In this document: positions 8,798 through 15,963 of the stretch, piece by piece | Position numbering within the stretch: position 1 is the first letter of the stretch | Layout of the letters: each line of letters begins with the position of its first letter | NCBI GenBank assembly: GCA_038744785.1 | Contig: JBCDLX010000015.1 | Location: forward strand, 60,554-124,553 | Length of the DNA: 64,000 nt | Direction of reading: 5' to 3' | Origin: Ovoidimarina sp038744785 | GTDB taxonomy: Bacteria > Pseudomonadota > Alphaproteobacteria > Rhodobacterales > Rhodobacteraceae | Translations under genes and position numbers: made by a program | The notes under the pieces: generated by a model | The model's database searches: none | What the model saw: only the letters and a program-made list of their open reading frames with translations | Told to the model about the DNA's origin: nothing

Positions 8798-8815
8798 CGG
8801 GGTGTGGAGACCCCG
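8798..8815 (-). other. middle hairpin downstream of pufX
   Basis: Arms CGGGGT and ACCCCG with a short loop. A weaker CCTGT/ACAGG stem sits next to it at 8775-8789. These fill the space between the pufX-proximal hairpin and the terminator and probably protect the puf 3' end from exonucleases. Confidence 0.55.
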
Positions 8816-8849
8816 AGGATCAGGCGCGGCTAAGCGCCCGAACCGGTGT

Positions 8850-8876
8850 GGGCCGGCGGTTTGCACCGCCCGGCCC
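8850..8876 (-). other. GCAA-loop hairpin immediately after the pufX stop
   Basis: On the minus strand the RNA folds into an 11-bp stem with one bulged G: GGGCCGG paired to CCGGCCC, then CGGT/ACCG closing a GCAA loop. It begins directly after the TAG of pufX with no uridine run, so it looks like a 3'-end stabiliser and not a terminator. Confidence 0.65.
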
Positions 8877-9094
8877 TAGACCAGCGCACGAAGTGTGCGC
8901 TGGCCTGCGTCAAGCGCAGCAAACGGATCTTCGGGAAGGATGAAACCGATCGAGCGAATGATCAGGATCACCGCTATCACCCCGAAGAACGCGAGCGCCG
9001 CATAGACCGCACCCATAGCCATCTGCCGGAAGATCCAGCCGTGAAGGTTGGGTTTGGGGTCGTTTTCGAGATACCAGTGCTTGTCATTGGACAT
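8876..9094 (-). CDS. pufX: reaction-centre/LH1 accessory polypeptide PufX
   Basis: A 72-residue single-span membrane protein. The PKPNLHGWIFRQMAMGA block followed by a hydrophobic helix, and IRSIGFILPE after it, line up with R. sphaeroides PufX (PKTNLRLW, FQMMKGA, RVVGRMLPI) as I recall it. PufX opens the LH1 ring around the reaction centre for quinone exchange. ATG 9094 is preferred over GTG 9097, with GGAG at 9 bases. It is the last puf gene, 6 bases after pufM. PufX is restricted to part of the Rhodobacteraceae; most other purple bacteria, and many roseobacters, carry pufC here. Confidence 0.88.
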   Translation of the reverse strand: MSNDKHWYLENDPKPNLHGWIFRQMAMGAVYAALAFFGVIAVILIIRSIGFILPEDPFAALDAGQRTLRALV

Positions 9095-9100
9095 CACGCG

Positions 9101-10099
9101 TCACTCCTGTGGCGGCAGATAGGGCTTGAAGTCTTCCGGCGTCGCAGCCGGCACATAGTTCTCTGCCGCGCCGTAGCCGTGTTGTTGCGCCCAGGTGAAC
9201 CAGTCGTCGACAACCGTGCCAGTCAGCAGAATACCGATTCCGCCGGTCAGTGTGGTCAGAACCGCAAACCACCAGGCCCAGCGATGGATACCTTCCATCG
9301 TCGCGTTGAACCCCATCGTCCAGCGCCAGAATAGGCCAGCACGTTCGGACGCGGTGCCTCGGTCTGCGATCTGTTCAAGCTCGCGGTCGCCCCCGAAACG
9401 GGTCACAGCCAGGATCGTCGCACCATGCATGGCGAACAAAAGTGCTGAGCCATAGAGGAACGCAATCGAAAGCGCGTGGAACGGATTGTAGAAAAGGTTC
9501 CCGTAAGTGAGCGAGAAGAGGTTCGTCCAATCGAGGTGCGTGAAGACGCCGTAGGGCACCGCCTCGGACCAGGACCCCATCAGGATCGGGCGGATCAGGC
9601 CAAGGACCAGGAACAGCCAGATCGCGCTGGCGAAGGCGTAGCAAACGTGCTTACCCATACCCAGTTGGTTGGCCAGAACCCACGATCTGATCCACCAGCT
9701 CATCACCGCGATCAGAAGGAAGAACGACGCAATTAGGTAGTAGCCGCCTTCCGCCAGCGGCGGGAACGACAGACCATATTCCGGCGACGGCGGATCAAGC
9801 GACAGCCAGAAGAGATCCCGCAGGAACACAGCCGGGCTGTAGCCTGCCTGTCCCCAGAACCAGAAACCCACCATCACGAACCAGGTGACGCCGGAGGCAA
9901 GCGACAGAACGCCCCAGGGACCAAGGTAAAACGGGCCAAGTTGCGCATTCCCGAACCAGCCAAAAAGCTGGCTGAAGCTTGCGCTCTGCGACCGGTCGCC
10001 AAGGTCGGCATCCTCGACCATACCCATTTCGGGCGGCCCCTGGACCTGCACCTGGGTGAAAATGTTCTGATACTCGCGGTCGGGCAGAAATCTAGCCAT
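9101..10099 (-). CDS. pufM: photosynthetic reaction centre M subunit
   Basis: A 332-residue five-helix subunit. Expected ligands are visible: His208 (NPFHALS, special-pair bacteriochlorophyll), His225 (AMHGATIL), Glu240 and His272 (EGIHRWAWW) for the non-haem iron, and His188 (FTHLDW) for the accessory pigment. Numbering is shifted by 6 from R. sphaeroides. The C-terminus extends to YLPPQE with no cytochrome-binding tail. It overlaps pufL by 8 bases, a common arrangement that couples equal synthesis of L and M. Confidence 0.97.
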   Translation of the reverse strand: MARFLPDREYQNIFTQVQVQGPPEMGMVEDADLGDRSQSASFSQLFGWFGNAQLGPFYLGPWGVLSLASGVTWFVMVGFWFWGQAGYSPAVFLRDLFWLSLDPPSPEYGLSFPPLAEGGYYLIASFFLLIAVMSWWIRSWVLANQLGMGKHVCYAFASAIWLFLVLGLIRPILMGSWSEAVPYGVFTHLDWTNLFSLTYGNLFYNPFHALSIAFLYGSALLFAMHGATILAVTRFGGDRELEQIADRGTASERAGLFWRWTMGFNATMEGIHRWAWWFAVLTTLTGGIGILLTGTVVDDWFTWAQQHGYGAAENYVPAATPEDFKPYLPPQE

Positions 10100-10940
10100 T
10101 GACGCCTCCCTCGATGTCTACCCACCAGGGCAGTTGCCAATACCAATCCCACCAAGCGACCCACTGGTCGAACCAGACGGTGCCCGAGATAACGATGCAG
10201 ACCGCGCTCCAGAATCCGGCGTTCAGGGCCAGAAAAAGACCCAGACGGTGGATGCCAAGCGGCCCAATCGAATACCCGATAAAGTCGCGGAAGAACGTGT
10301 CCTCGTGCTCCGGCGAACGCATCTCTTTGTCCTTTTCAGGGTTCGCAGCGGAAAGGATCAGCGAACCATGCAAGGCCAGTGCCAGACACGTCGTGAAAAA
10401 GAACGTGATCGCAATCATGTGGGCGGGGTTGTAGTGAAAGTTCCCATAAAGGTAGCCGGTGTAGCTTACCCAATCGAGATGGCTCCAGATGCCATAAGGG
10501 AACGCATGCCCCCAGGCTCCCATAAGAACCGGGCGGATCACCTGAAGCGTGAAGTAGGCAAAGATCGCGACGCTAAAGGCAAAGGGCACGTGGAAGCCCA
10601 TTCCAAGCTTGCGACATATCTCGACCTCGCGAAGCGCCCAGCTCACGAACGCGCCGTGCGCGCAGATTGTGATGATCTGCCACAAGCCCCCTTCGTTTAG
10701 CGGTGCAGCGCCCAAGCCATAGGACAGGGGTGGCGGGTTCACCGATATCAGCCAAGGGTTCCATGTGCCCTGCATCGAGGCGGAATAAAAGATCAGGATT
10801 GTCCCGAGCGCGGCAAAGAAGATCGTCGTGACACCGAAGAAGCCGACGTAAAAGGGTCCGACCCAGAAGTCGAACAGGTCGCCGCCCACGAGCGTGCCCC
10901 CCGGCACGCGATATTTTCGTTCGAAGCTGAGCAAAGCCAT
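10092..10940 (-). CDS. pufL: photosynthetic reaction centre L subunit
   Basis: A 282-residue five-helix subunit. Ligands at the expected places: His154 and His174 (bacteriochlorophylls), His191 (ALHGSLIL) and His231 (GIHRLGLF) for iron, Glu213 (PEHEDTFF) in the QB proton path. GGAG lies 9 bases before ATG 10940. It is separated from pufA by about 107 bases holding a strong hairpin (11007-11028), which in Rhodobacter makes the pufBA part of the message outlive pufLMX. Confidence 0.98.
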   Translation of the reverse strand: MALLSFERKYRVPGGTLVGGDLFDFWVGPFYVGFFGVTTIFFAALGTILIFYSASMQGTWNPWLISVNPPPLSYGLGAAPLNEGGLWQIITICAHGAFVSWALREVEICRKLGMGFHVPFAFSVAIFAYFTLQVIRPVLMGAWGHAFPYGIWSHLDWVSYTGYLYGNFHYNPAHMIAITFFFTTCLALALHGSLILSAANPEKDKEMRSPEHEDTFFRDFIGYSIGPLGIHRLGLFLALNAGFWSAVCIVISGTVWFDQWVAWWDWYWQLPWWVDIEGGVNG

Positions 10941-11006
10941 ACTTCTTACTCCGTTTCATTGGCGGCTGGGCGCAACGCCCCTCTAGCGCCTGGTGTTTGG
11001 TTTGCC

Positions 11007-11028
11007 GTGGGCGGGTTGCCCCGCCCAC
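11007..11028 (-). other. pufA-pufL intercistronic mRNA hairpin
   Basis: A perfect 9-bp stem (arms GTGGGCGGG and CCCGCCCAC on the minus strand) closing a GCAA tetraloop. It lies 19 bases after the pufA stop and has no uridine run. Hairpins at this position in Rhodobacter protect the upstream pufBA mRNA and set the LH1:reaction-centre ratio, and the same role is inferred here. Confidence 0.8.
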
Positions 11029-11047
11029 AGCTTTGTCGCTGACGGGT

Positions 11048-11209
11048 CTAGCCGCCGCTGCGCGCCATGGCGGCGTCCTCGAACCAGTTGATGCCGTTTG
11101 ACAGCAGCACCAGATGGATCATCGCAGCCAACAGGAAGAGAAAAACGCCCTGCGCCACGAAGACGCGGCGGGGGTCGAAGATCAGCCAGATCCTGTAGAA
11201 TTTGGCCAT
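11048..11209 (-). CDS. pufA: LH1 antenna alpha polypeptide
   Basis: A 53-residue single-span antenna protein, too short for a typical 60-codon ORF cutoff. It starts MAKFYRIWLIFDPRRVFVAQ, the standard LH1-alpha N-terminus, and carries the bacteriochlorophyll-ligating His in AAMIHLVLLS followed by NGINWFE. The GGAGG ribosome site overlaps the end of pufB, 3 bases separating the genes. Together with pufB it forms the ring antenna around the reaction centre. Confidence 0.96.
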   Translation of the reverse strand: MAKFYRIWLIFDPRRVFVAQGVFLFLLAAMIHLVLLSNGINWFEDAAMARSGG

Positions 11210-11212
11210 CTC

Positions 11213-11377
11213 TTACCCTCCCCAGTTGCTGAACCAGGGGCGGTAAATGTACGTCGCAACATGAGCGACGATTGCGACGATCACAAAGACCTGAAGCCCG
11301 CTCATGTACACGGCGTGCAGTTCCTGCGCCTGCTCGTCGGTGAGACCTGTGAAAGACAGGTCGGTTCTATCAGCCAT
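11213..11377 (-). CDS. pufB: LH1 antenna beta polypeptide
   Basis: A 54-residue antenna subunit, also below a 60-codon cutoff. It reads MADRTDLSFTGLTDEQAQEL, then HAVYMSGLQVF and the pigment-ligating His in IVAHVATYIYRPWF. LTDEQAQELH and YRPWF are LH1-beta signatures. A strong GGAGGAG ribosome site lies before ATG 11377, in keeping with high expression. The 122-base gap to pufQ contains no other gene. Confidence 0.96.
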   Translation of the reverse strand: MADRTDLSFTGLTDEQAQELHAVYMSGLQVFVIVAIVAHVATYIYRPWFSNWGG

Positions 11378-11492
11378 TAACTCTCCTCCGGATCGTTAGA
11401 CTGACGCCGCGTCCCCCGCGGCCGGGTTCCAGGTTCGGCTTTGGACACCGCCCTGGCATCCGCTCCCCCGAAGGAGGTACGGAACTCGGGTT

Positions 11493-11510
11493 CGGCCCTT
11501 TAAGGGGCCG
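11493..11510 (-). other. hairpin across the pufQ stop codon
   Basis: A near-perfect 9-bp inverted repeat (CGGCCC/GGGCCG core with TTTAA centre) that spans the TAA of pufQ. There is no uridine run. It may mark the processed 5' end of the abundant pufBA message. Confidence 0.5.
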
Positions 11511-11727
11511 AGAAAATCATTGGCGTGATAATCCGCGCCTGGCTCCAGGCCCGGGCCCACGGCCCTTTATCGGTCCAGGACCCCGATTTGAGCGCCGCCA
11601 GAGCCCACGTCAGAAACGCAAGTGGCAGCGTCGCCAGAAAGATAATGGCGAAGTAGACGTAGAATTCTGTTCGCGGCGGCTTGTGCGTCCGCGCGGCGAC
11701 AGGGATATCGGTTGTCTGATCCGTCAT
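11500..11727 (-). CDS. pufQ: bacteriochlorophyll synthesis and puf regulatory protein PufQ
   Basis: A 75-residue protein with one hydrophobic segment (about residues 23-46) and the PufQ pattern of a Thr/Pro-rich N-terminus (HKPPRTEFYVYFAIIF) and an aromatic C-terminal part. PufQ is known in Rhodobacter as the first gene of the puf operon and affects bacteriochlorophyll formation by an unsettled mechanism. Its ATG overlaps the bchZ stop (ATGA), tying the puf genes to the bch superoperon. Confidence 0.85.
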   Translation of the reverse strand: MTDQTTDIPVAARTHKPPRTEFYVYFAIIFLATLPLAFLTWALAALKSGSWTDKGPWARAWSQARIITPMIFSAP

Positions 11728-13193
11728 TTGGGTCCTCCTTCTTTTCCAGTGGTGGCCAGGGCCTCCACTGTTTCTTTGACCACCCGCTCTGCCCCTGCTT
11801 CGAGTGCGGCGCGCTCGGCGGCGTCTCGTAGGGATTTCGCGGCGGAAATGCGTGTTAGGACGGGATGCGTGGCAACGATGCGGTCGAGCGCCTCTTGCGC
11901 GTCGGCATCCCAGGGAAAATCGCGGCGCAACGTGGTGGGCGTGGCGTCAGCCCCATCCAGCTCGCTGCCCAGTGGTAGAATATGGAACAGCGCGTCAAAT
12001 AGCCCGTTGCAGACCTCTTGCACCAAGTATGTCGCACCCGCGTATCCCATAAACGGGGTTCCCGTGGCGCGCCTGATGGCGGCACCAGGAAAGCCAGCAG
12101 GAATGAAGGCCGGGCTTGGTCCATGCCCTCCCTTCAACTCTGCCAGATACATCTTCTCGTTGATCGATCCCATAACGATCAGCGGACGGTGCTTCGCCAA
12201 GAGCGCCCGCACTTCATCGTTGTTCGTCTTCTTCCCGGCGACGCGTGCAACAGCGAAGGCACAAGGCAGGCCGAGATCCGTTTCCAGAAAATGCCGGATG
12301 CCGCGCGCGTAGGTCTCGCCTGCAACGATGCCGAAGCTGGCCGTCGCAAAGAAATCCTGTGTGACAGAACGCCAAAGGTCCCACACAGGTTTGATCGTCG
12401 AATGCTTCTCGCGCTTGATGAAGGGTTCGGGATCGAGGCTCAGCATCTCTCCCAACGTGCGAAGGAACTTCGTCGTCGACGCTATCCCGACAGGGGCCTG
12501 AAGGTACGGCTTGCCCAAAAGCTCGGCCAGCCCGCGCCCGAACTCGCGGTACATCACGACGTTTGCGTCTGCGTTCACCAGCCCCCGCATCTCGGCCAAA
12601 TGCGCACCTTGCGGCATAACCATGTTGATCTCGGCACCGATGCCTTCGACCAGTCGCCGGATCTCTGCCAGATCCGAGGGCATATTGAACGTGCCGTACA
12701 TCGGACCAAGGATGTTGACCCGGGGTTTCGCATCCGCATCCCGTTTTTTCTCGGGCGGCATCCGGCCTTTGGTCATCCCAAACTCGGTGAAGAGCCATGT
12801 CATGGCCCGATCGGCGGCTTCCCACTGATCCTCATCGATTGTGCGCGGCAGGAAGCGCTGAATATTGGTGCCCTGGGGCGTCACCCCGCCGCCGATCATC
12901 TCGGCAATCGAACCGGTGACCACCACTGCAGGAAGCGCCGGATCAAGCGTACCCCATGCCCGCCTCATCGCGCCTTCGGTACCGTCCCGTCCCAGTTCTT
13001 CTTCGCCAAGACCGGTCGTCACGATCGGCAATTCGTGCGGCGGCAGCGCGTCGGTGTAGTGCAAGACGCTGGTAACCGGCAGATTCTCGCACCCCACCGG
13101 CCCATCAATTACAACCTGCAATCCCTTGACGGCGGTGAAGGCATATACGGCGCCCCAATAGCCGCCCGCGCGATCATGGTCCTGGATCAGCAT
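11724..13193 (-). CDS. bchZ: chlorophyllide a reductase subunit Z
   Basis: A 489-residue NifK-like subunit of chlorophyllide a reductase (BchXYZ), which reduces ring B to give the bacteriochlorin. It begins MLIQDHDRAGGYWGAVYAF and has GPVGCENLPVTSVLHYTD with the cluster-binding Cys, TGSIAEMIGGGVTPQG and a C-terminal DAAERAALEAG helix, all family hallmarks. ATG 13193 has GGGGGA 7 bases upstream; ATG 13208 lies five codons earlier without a ribosome site. An unusually wide gap (91 bases to bchY) holds a tiny overlapping ORF, listed separately. Confidence 0.95.
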   Translation of the reverse strand: MLIQDHDRAGGYWGAVYAFTAVKGLQVVIDGPVGCENLPVTSVLHYTDALPPHELPIVTTGLGEEELGRDGTEGAMRRAWGTLDPALPAVVVTGSIAEMIGGGVTPQGTNIQRFLPRTIDEDQWEAADRAMTWLFTEFGMTKGRMPPEKKRDADAKPRVNILGPMYGTFNMPSDLAEIRRLVEGIGAEINMVMPQGAHLAEMRGLVNADANVVMYREFGRGLAELLGKPYLQAPVGIASTTKFLRTLGEMLSLDPEPFIKREKHSTIKPVWDLWRSVTQDFFATASFGIVAGETYARGIRHFLETDLGLPCAFAVARVAGKKTNNDEVRALLAKHRPLIVMGSINEKMYLAELKGGHGPSPAFIPAGFPGAAIRRATGTPFMGYAGATYLVQEVCNGLFDALFHILPLGSELDGADATPTTLRRDFPWDADAQEALDRIVATHPVLTRISAAKSLRDAAERAALEAGAERVVKETVEALATTGKEGGPK

Positions 13194-13288
13194 GGCGTGG
13201 TCCCCCATCGCAGGGGTGTGAGATCGCAGCCGACCGCGCCCTTCGCATCCGCCCAGAGTAGCGCGTTATGCGAACACCTCACCATCAT
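13187..13288 (-). CDS. possible 33-residue ORF bridging bchY and bchZ
   Basis: An ATG-ATG start overlaps the bchY stop (ATGA type) and the frame closes 7 bases inside bchZ. The product (MMVRCSHNALLWADAKG...) matches nothing I recognise. It fills the bchY-bchZ gap exactly, which suggests a translational relay, but it may be chance. Confidence 0.25.
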   Translation of the reverse strand: MMVRCSHNALLWADAKGAVGCDLTPLRWGTTPC

Positions 13289-14847
13289 ATCATCTCTGCG
13301 GCCTTCGCCGCCTTGGCTCGCTTCTCGAGCTTCTTCTGATGCTGGGCACGGAACTCCGGTCGAAGGTTCGGATCGCCTTCCCACACACCAGCGGTTTCGC
13401 CCGTACCGACACCCTCGAAAAACTCCCGCATGTCCGCCATACGGTCCTTATTGGCGATCGCAGCGTTCACGACCTGGGCCAGGCTACCGGCCCCGGCCGG
13501 ACCCATCAGGGGACGCGCCGAGATAAGATTGGTGAAATAGAGGGCAGGAAGCGCAAGCTCCTTGGCCTTTTGCACCACCGGGGTCGTCCCAATTGCCAGA
13601 TCGGGTTTCACGGCTTCGACGGCGGAAAAATCGTCTTCCAACGAAGCACGGAACCGAACCTCGGCTCCTTTGGACTGCAGCCAAGCCAAATCGTCTTCGA
13701 CCACTGCCGTCCGGGGGCACGCGGTGCCGACGTAAGGCACTCGCGCGCCGCTTTCGATCAAGAGACGCGCGACAAGCAACTCCGAACCCTCATAACCCGA
13801 TACGGTGACCGTTCCGTCGATACCGGCCCCAGACAGGGCGGCGTCTATGGCCGGAAGGAACGCGTTCTGCGCCGCTGCGATCTGATCCGTCGCGACACCG
13901 CACGCCTGCCCAATCTTTCCAAGCCATTCCATTGTACCGTCGCGTCCCACCGGGGCAGAGCCGACAATTGGGCGTCCGGCCGCCTCGAATTCACGCATGG
14001 ACGCGGTGTAGAAAGGATGGATCGCGCCCACGGCCGCGCAATCAAGCGCCGCGTACAGCTCGCGCCACTCACGCGCCGGAATGACTGGGCCAGCCGCAAG
14101 GCCCATGGGCTCTAGCATTGCACCGATCATGACCGGATCTGCCGGGAACATCTCGCCCAAGAACGTGACCGTCGGTCGGTCGGATTTGGCTTGCGCGGGT
14201 GCGGCAACTGGCCCGGCTTCGATCTCTTTCCGGGCATAGTTCAGCATCGCACCGGCCAAGACATCCTTGGCCTCGGCGTGGGTCGGAATACCGAAACCGG
14301 GCACATCGATCCCAATGATCCGGACGCCGTCGATTTCGTCCGGCAGGAGCCGAAGCGGTACTCCCGACGCCGTCGGAACGCACAGGTTCGTCACGACGAT
14401 CGCGTCATACCGGTCGGGATCGGCCAGATCGTGGACAGCCTCGCGAATGTCCTCGAAGAGCTTGCCGGTCACCAGCGTTTCGGAATTAAACGGGACATAA
14501 CCGACCGACCGGCGCGCGCCATAAAAGTGGCTGACGAAACTCAGCCCATAGACGCAACACGCCGAGCCCGACAGAACCGTCGCGACCCGTCGCATTCGCA
14601 AACCCACCCTAAGACTGCCGAAGGCAGGGCACATTGACTGGGGTTTATCGTGGGGGCCTTTGGGATAGTCCGCCGCATAGCGATCAAGCGTTTCTGACGC
14701 ACCAGCGGCGCGCGCTGCTGCTTCCATCTCGCCAGCAGGCGCATGGCAGCCGGCACCGCCGCGGACCTCAAGCGGGGCCTCGCTACGATCCTCGCCCCGG
14801 ATCACGCGCGCCTCTGCGGCAGCGTCGTATGTGACTTCGCCGGTCAA
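13285..14847 (-). CDS. bchY: chlorophyllide a reductase subunit Y
   Basis: A 520-residue NifD-like subunit. CHAPAGEMEAAARAAG near residue 34 and QSMCPAFGSLRVGLRM near 70, SGSACCVYGLSFVSHFYGARRS near 93 and VVTNLCVPTASGVPL hold the conserved cysteines for the 4Fe-4S cluster shared with BchZ. The gene begins at TTG 14847 (MTGEVTYDA), with AGAGG upstream and a 4-base overlap with the preceding small ORF. A canonical ATG start in this position is absent, so translation probably depends on coupling. Length and motifs are normal for the family. Confidence 0.94.
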   Translation of the reverse strand: MTGEVTYDAAAEARVIRGEDRSEAPLEVRGGAGCHAPAGEMEAAARAAGASETLDRYAADYPKGPHDKPQSMCPAFGSLRVGLRMRRVATVLSGSACCVYGLSFVSHFYGARRSVGYVPFNSETLVTGKLFEDIREAVHDLADPDRYDAIVVTNLCVPTASGVPLRLLPDEIDGVRIIGIDVPGFGIPTHAEAKDVLAGAMLNYARKEIEAGPVAAPAQAKSDRPTVTFLGEMFPADPVMIGAMLEPMGLAAGPVIPAREWRELYAALDCAAVGAIHPFYTASMREFEAAGRPIVGSAPVGRDGTMEWLGKIGQACGVATDQIAAAQNAFLPAIDAALSGAGIDGTVTVSGYEGSELLVARLLIESGARVPYVGTACPRTAVVEDDLAWLQSKGAEVRFRASLEDDFSAVEAVKPDLAIGTTPVVQKAKELALPALYFTNLISARPLMGPAGAGSLAQVVNAAIANKDRMADMREFFEGVGTGETAGVWEGDPNLRPEFRAQHQKKLEKRAKAAKAAEMI

Positions 14848-14975
14848 TTCAGCCTCTGGTACAGCGCTGTGGCTTTGATCGCGGCAACCAACTGGCGGAT
14901 TTGCTCTGGTGTCGCGCGATCCATGAGCTCGCGGATTGCTGGCAAATTGGGTTTGGCGTGCTCATGCGTCGTCAT
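14844..14975 (-). CDS. 43-residue small protein encoded between bchX and bchY
   Basis: The product starts MTTHEHAKPNLPAIREL, continues DRATPEQIRQLVAAIKAT and ends ALYQRLN. It is amphipathic and probably helical, with no membrane span. The ATG (14975) lies within the last codons of bchX and the TGA overlaps the TTG start of bchY, so it is joined to both neighbours. Without it a 114-base gap would separate bchX from bchY. I do not recognise the protein. It could be a small reductase accessory subunit or a coupling ORF. Confidence rests on the tight packing and protein-like sequence. Confidence 0.6.
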   Translation of the reverse strand: MTTHEHAKPNLPAIRELMDRATPEQIRQLVAAIKATALYQRLN

Positions 14976-15963
14976 AGATCACCTCTAGCGACGCTTTCGG
15001 CGCAGTATTGGCGCCTCTCATATCGGCATCGGTTGCCGGTTCCAGCACAACATCCGCTCCGGTTTCGGACGCGGAGAAGAGCCCCAGAAGTTCGTCCTGG
15101 GACAAGGGTGTGGGCCGAAGCGGCGGGGCATCGGCCACGTTGCCCGCCAGCTCGCCAAACATATCGCCCCAAGGGCCAGCACTGGTCCCCACAATCTGAT
15201 AATTCGCTGATTTCCGCCGCAGATCCTCATCTGCCGGGATCGATGCTAGGATCGGGATGTCGACAGCCTTTGCAAATGCGGCCGCCTCACCGGTTCCGTC
15301 GTCCTTGTTGATCACCAGCCCCGCAACTCCGACATTGCCGCCAAGCTTCCGGAAGTACTCGACAGCCGAACAGACGTTGTTTGCGACGTAAAGCGATTGC
15401 AGATCGTTCGACCCGACGACGATCACCTTCTGTGCCATATCCCGTGCAATCGGCAGCCCGAACCCGCCACAGACGACATCGCCAAGGAAATCGAGCAGCA
15501 CATAGTCGAAATCCCAGTCGTGGAAGCCCAACTTTTCCAAAAGCTCAAACCCATGAATGATCCCACGACCACCACAACCTCTGCCGACTTCAGGGCCGCC
15601 AAGCTCCATCGCGAAGACACCGCCGCGCTTGAAGCAAACATCGCCGATTTTCACCTCTTCGCCCGCCAGCTTCTTTGCCGTCGACGTCTCGATGATCGTC
15701 GGGCACGCTTTGCCGCCGAACAGCAGGCTTGTCGTGTCTGACTTTGGATCGCAGCCAATTAGCAGCACACGCTTTCCCATCTCGGCCATCATGTGGCTGA
15801 GGTTCGCCAGCGTGAATGATTTACCGATCCCGCCCTTGCCGTAGATCGCAATGATCTGGGTTTTCTTGGTCGGTTCCTCGGCAATAAGATCAGCCAGATC
15901 CTCGTGCGCCTCGTCGCGCAGCCGCTGGTCGAAGTCTTTGAGATTTGGGACGTCGAGTGTCAT
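14962..15963 (-). CDS. bchX: chlorophyllide a reductase iron protein BchX
   Basis: A 333-residue NifH-like ATPase that passes electrons to BchYZ. The P-loop is IYGKGGIGKSF (about residues 43-53), switch-type DPKSDTTSLLFGG follows, and the bridging 4Fe-4S cysteines lie in GGPEVGRGCGGRG and DFLGDVVCGGFGLP. ATG 15963 overlaps the bchC stop (ATGA). It is in the order bchC-X-Y-Z, co-transcribed with puf. Confidence 0.97.
   Translation of the reverse strand: MTLDVPNLKDFDQRLRDEAHEDLADLIAEEPTKKTQIIAIYGKGGIGKSFTLANLSHMMAEMGKRVLLIGCDPKSDTTSLLFGGKACPTIIETSTAKKLAGEEVKIGDVCFKRGGVFAMELGGPEVGRGCGGRGIIHGFELLEKLGFHDWDFDYVLLDFLGDVVCGGFGLPIARDMAQKVIVVGSNDLQSLYVANNVCSAVEYFRKLGGNVGVAGLVINKDDGTGEAAAFAKAVDIPILASIPADEDLRRKSANYQIVGTSAGPWGDMFGELAGNVADAPPLRPTPLSQDELLGLFSASETGADVVLEPATDADMRGANTAPKASLEVIYDDA

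Noticed and set aside
8876..9094. pufC (tetrahaem reaction-centre cytochrome) after pufM
   Set aside because: The product has 72 residues and no CxxCH motif; it matches PufX.
12018..13526. A 502-codon plus-strand open frame
   Set aside because: It lies entirely antisense to bchZ and the end of bchY, and its sequence is Arg/His/Pro-rich low-information shadow of a high-GC gene.
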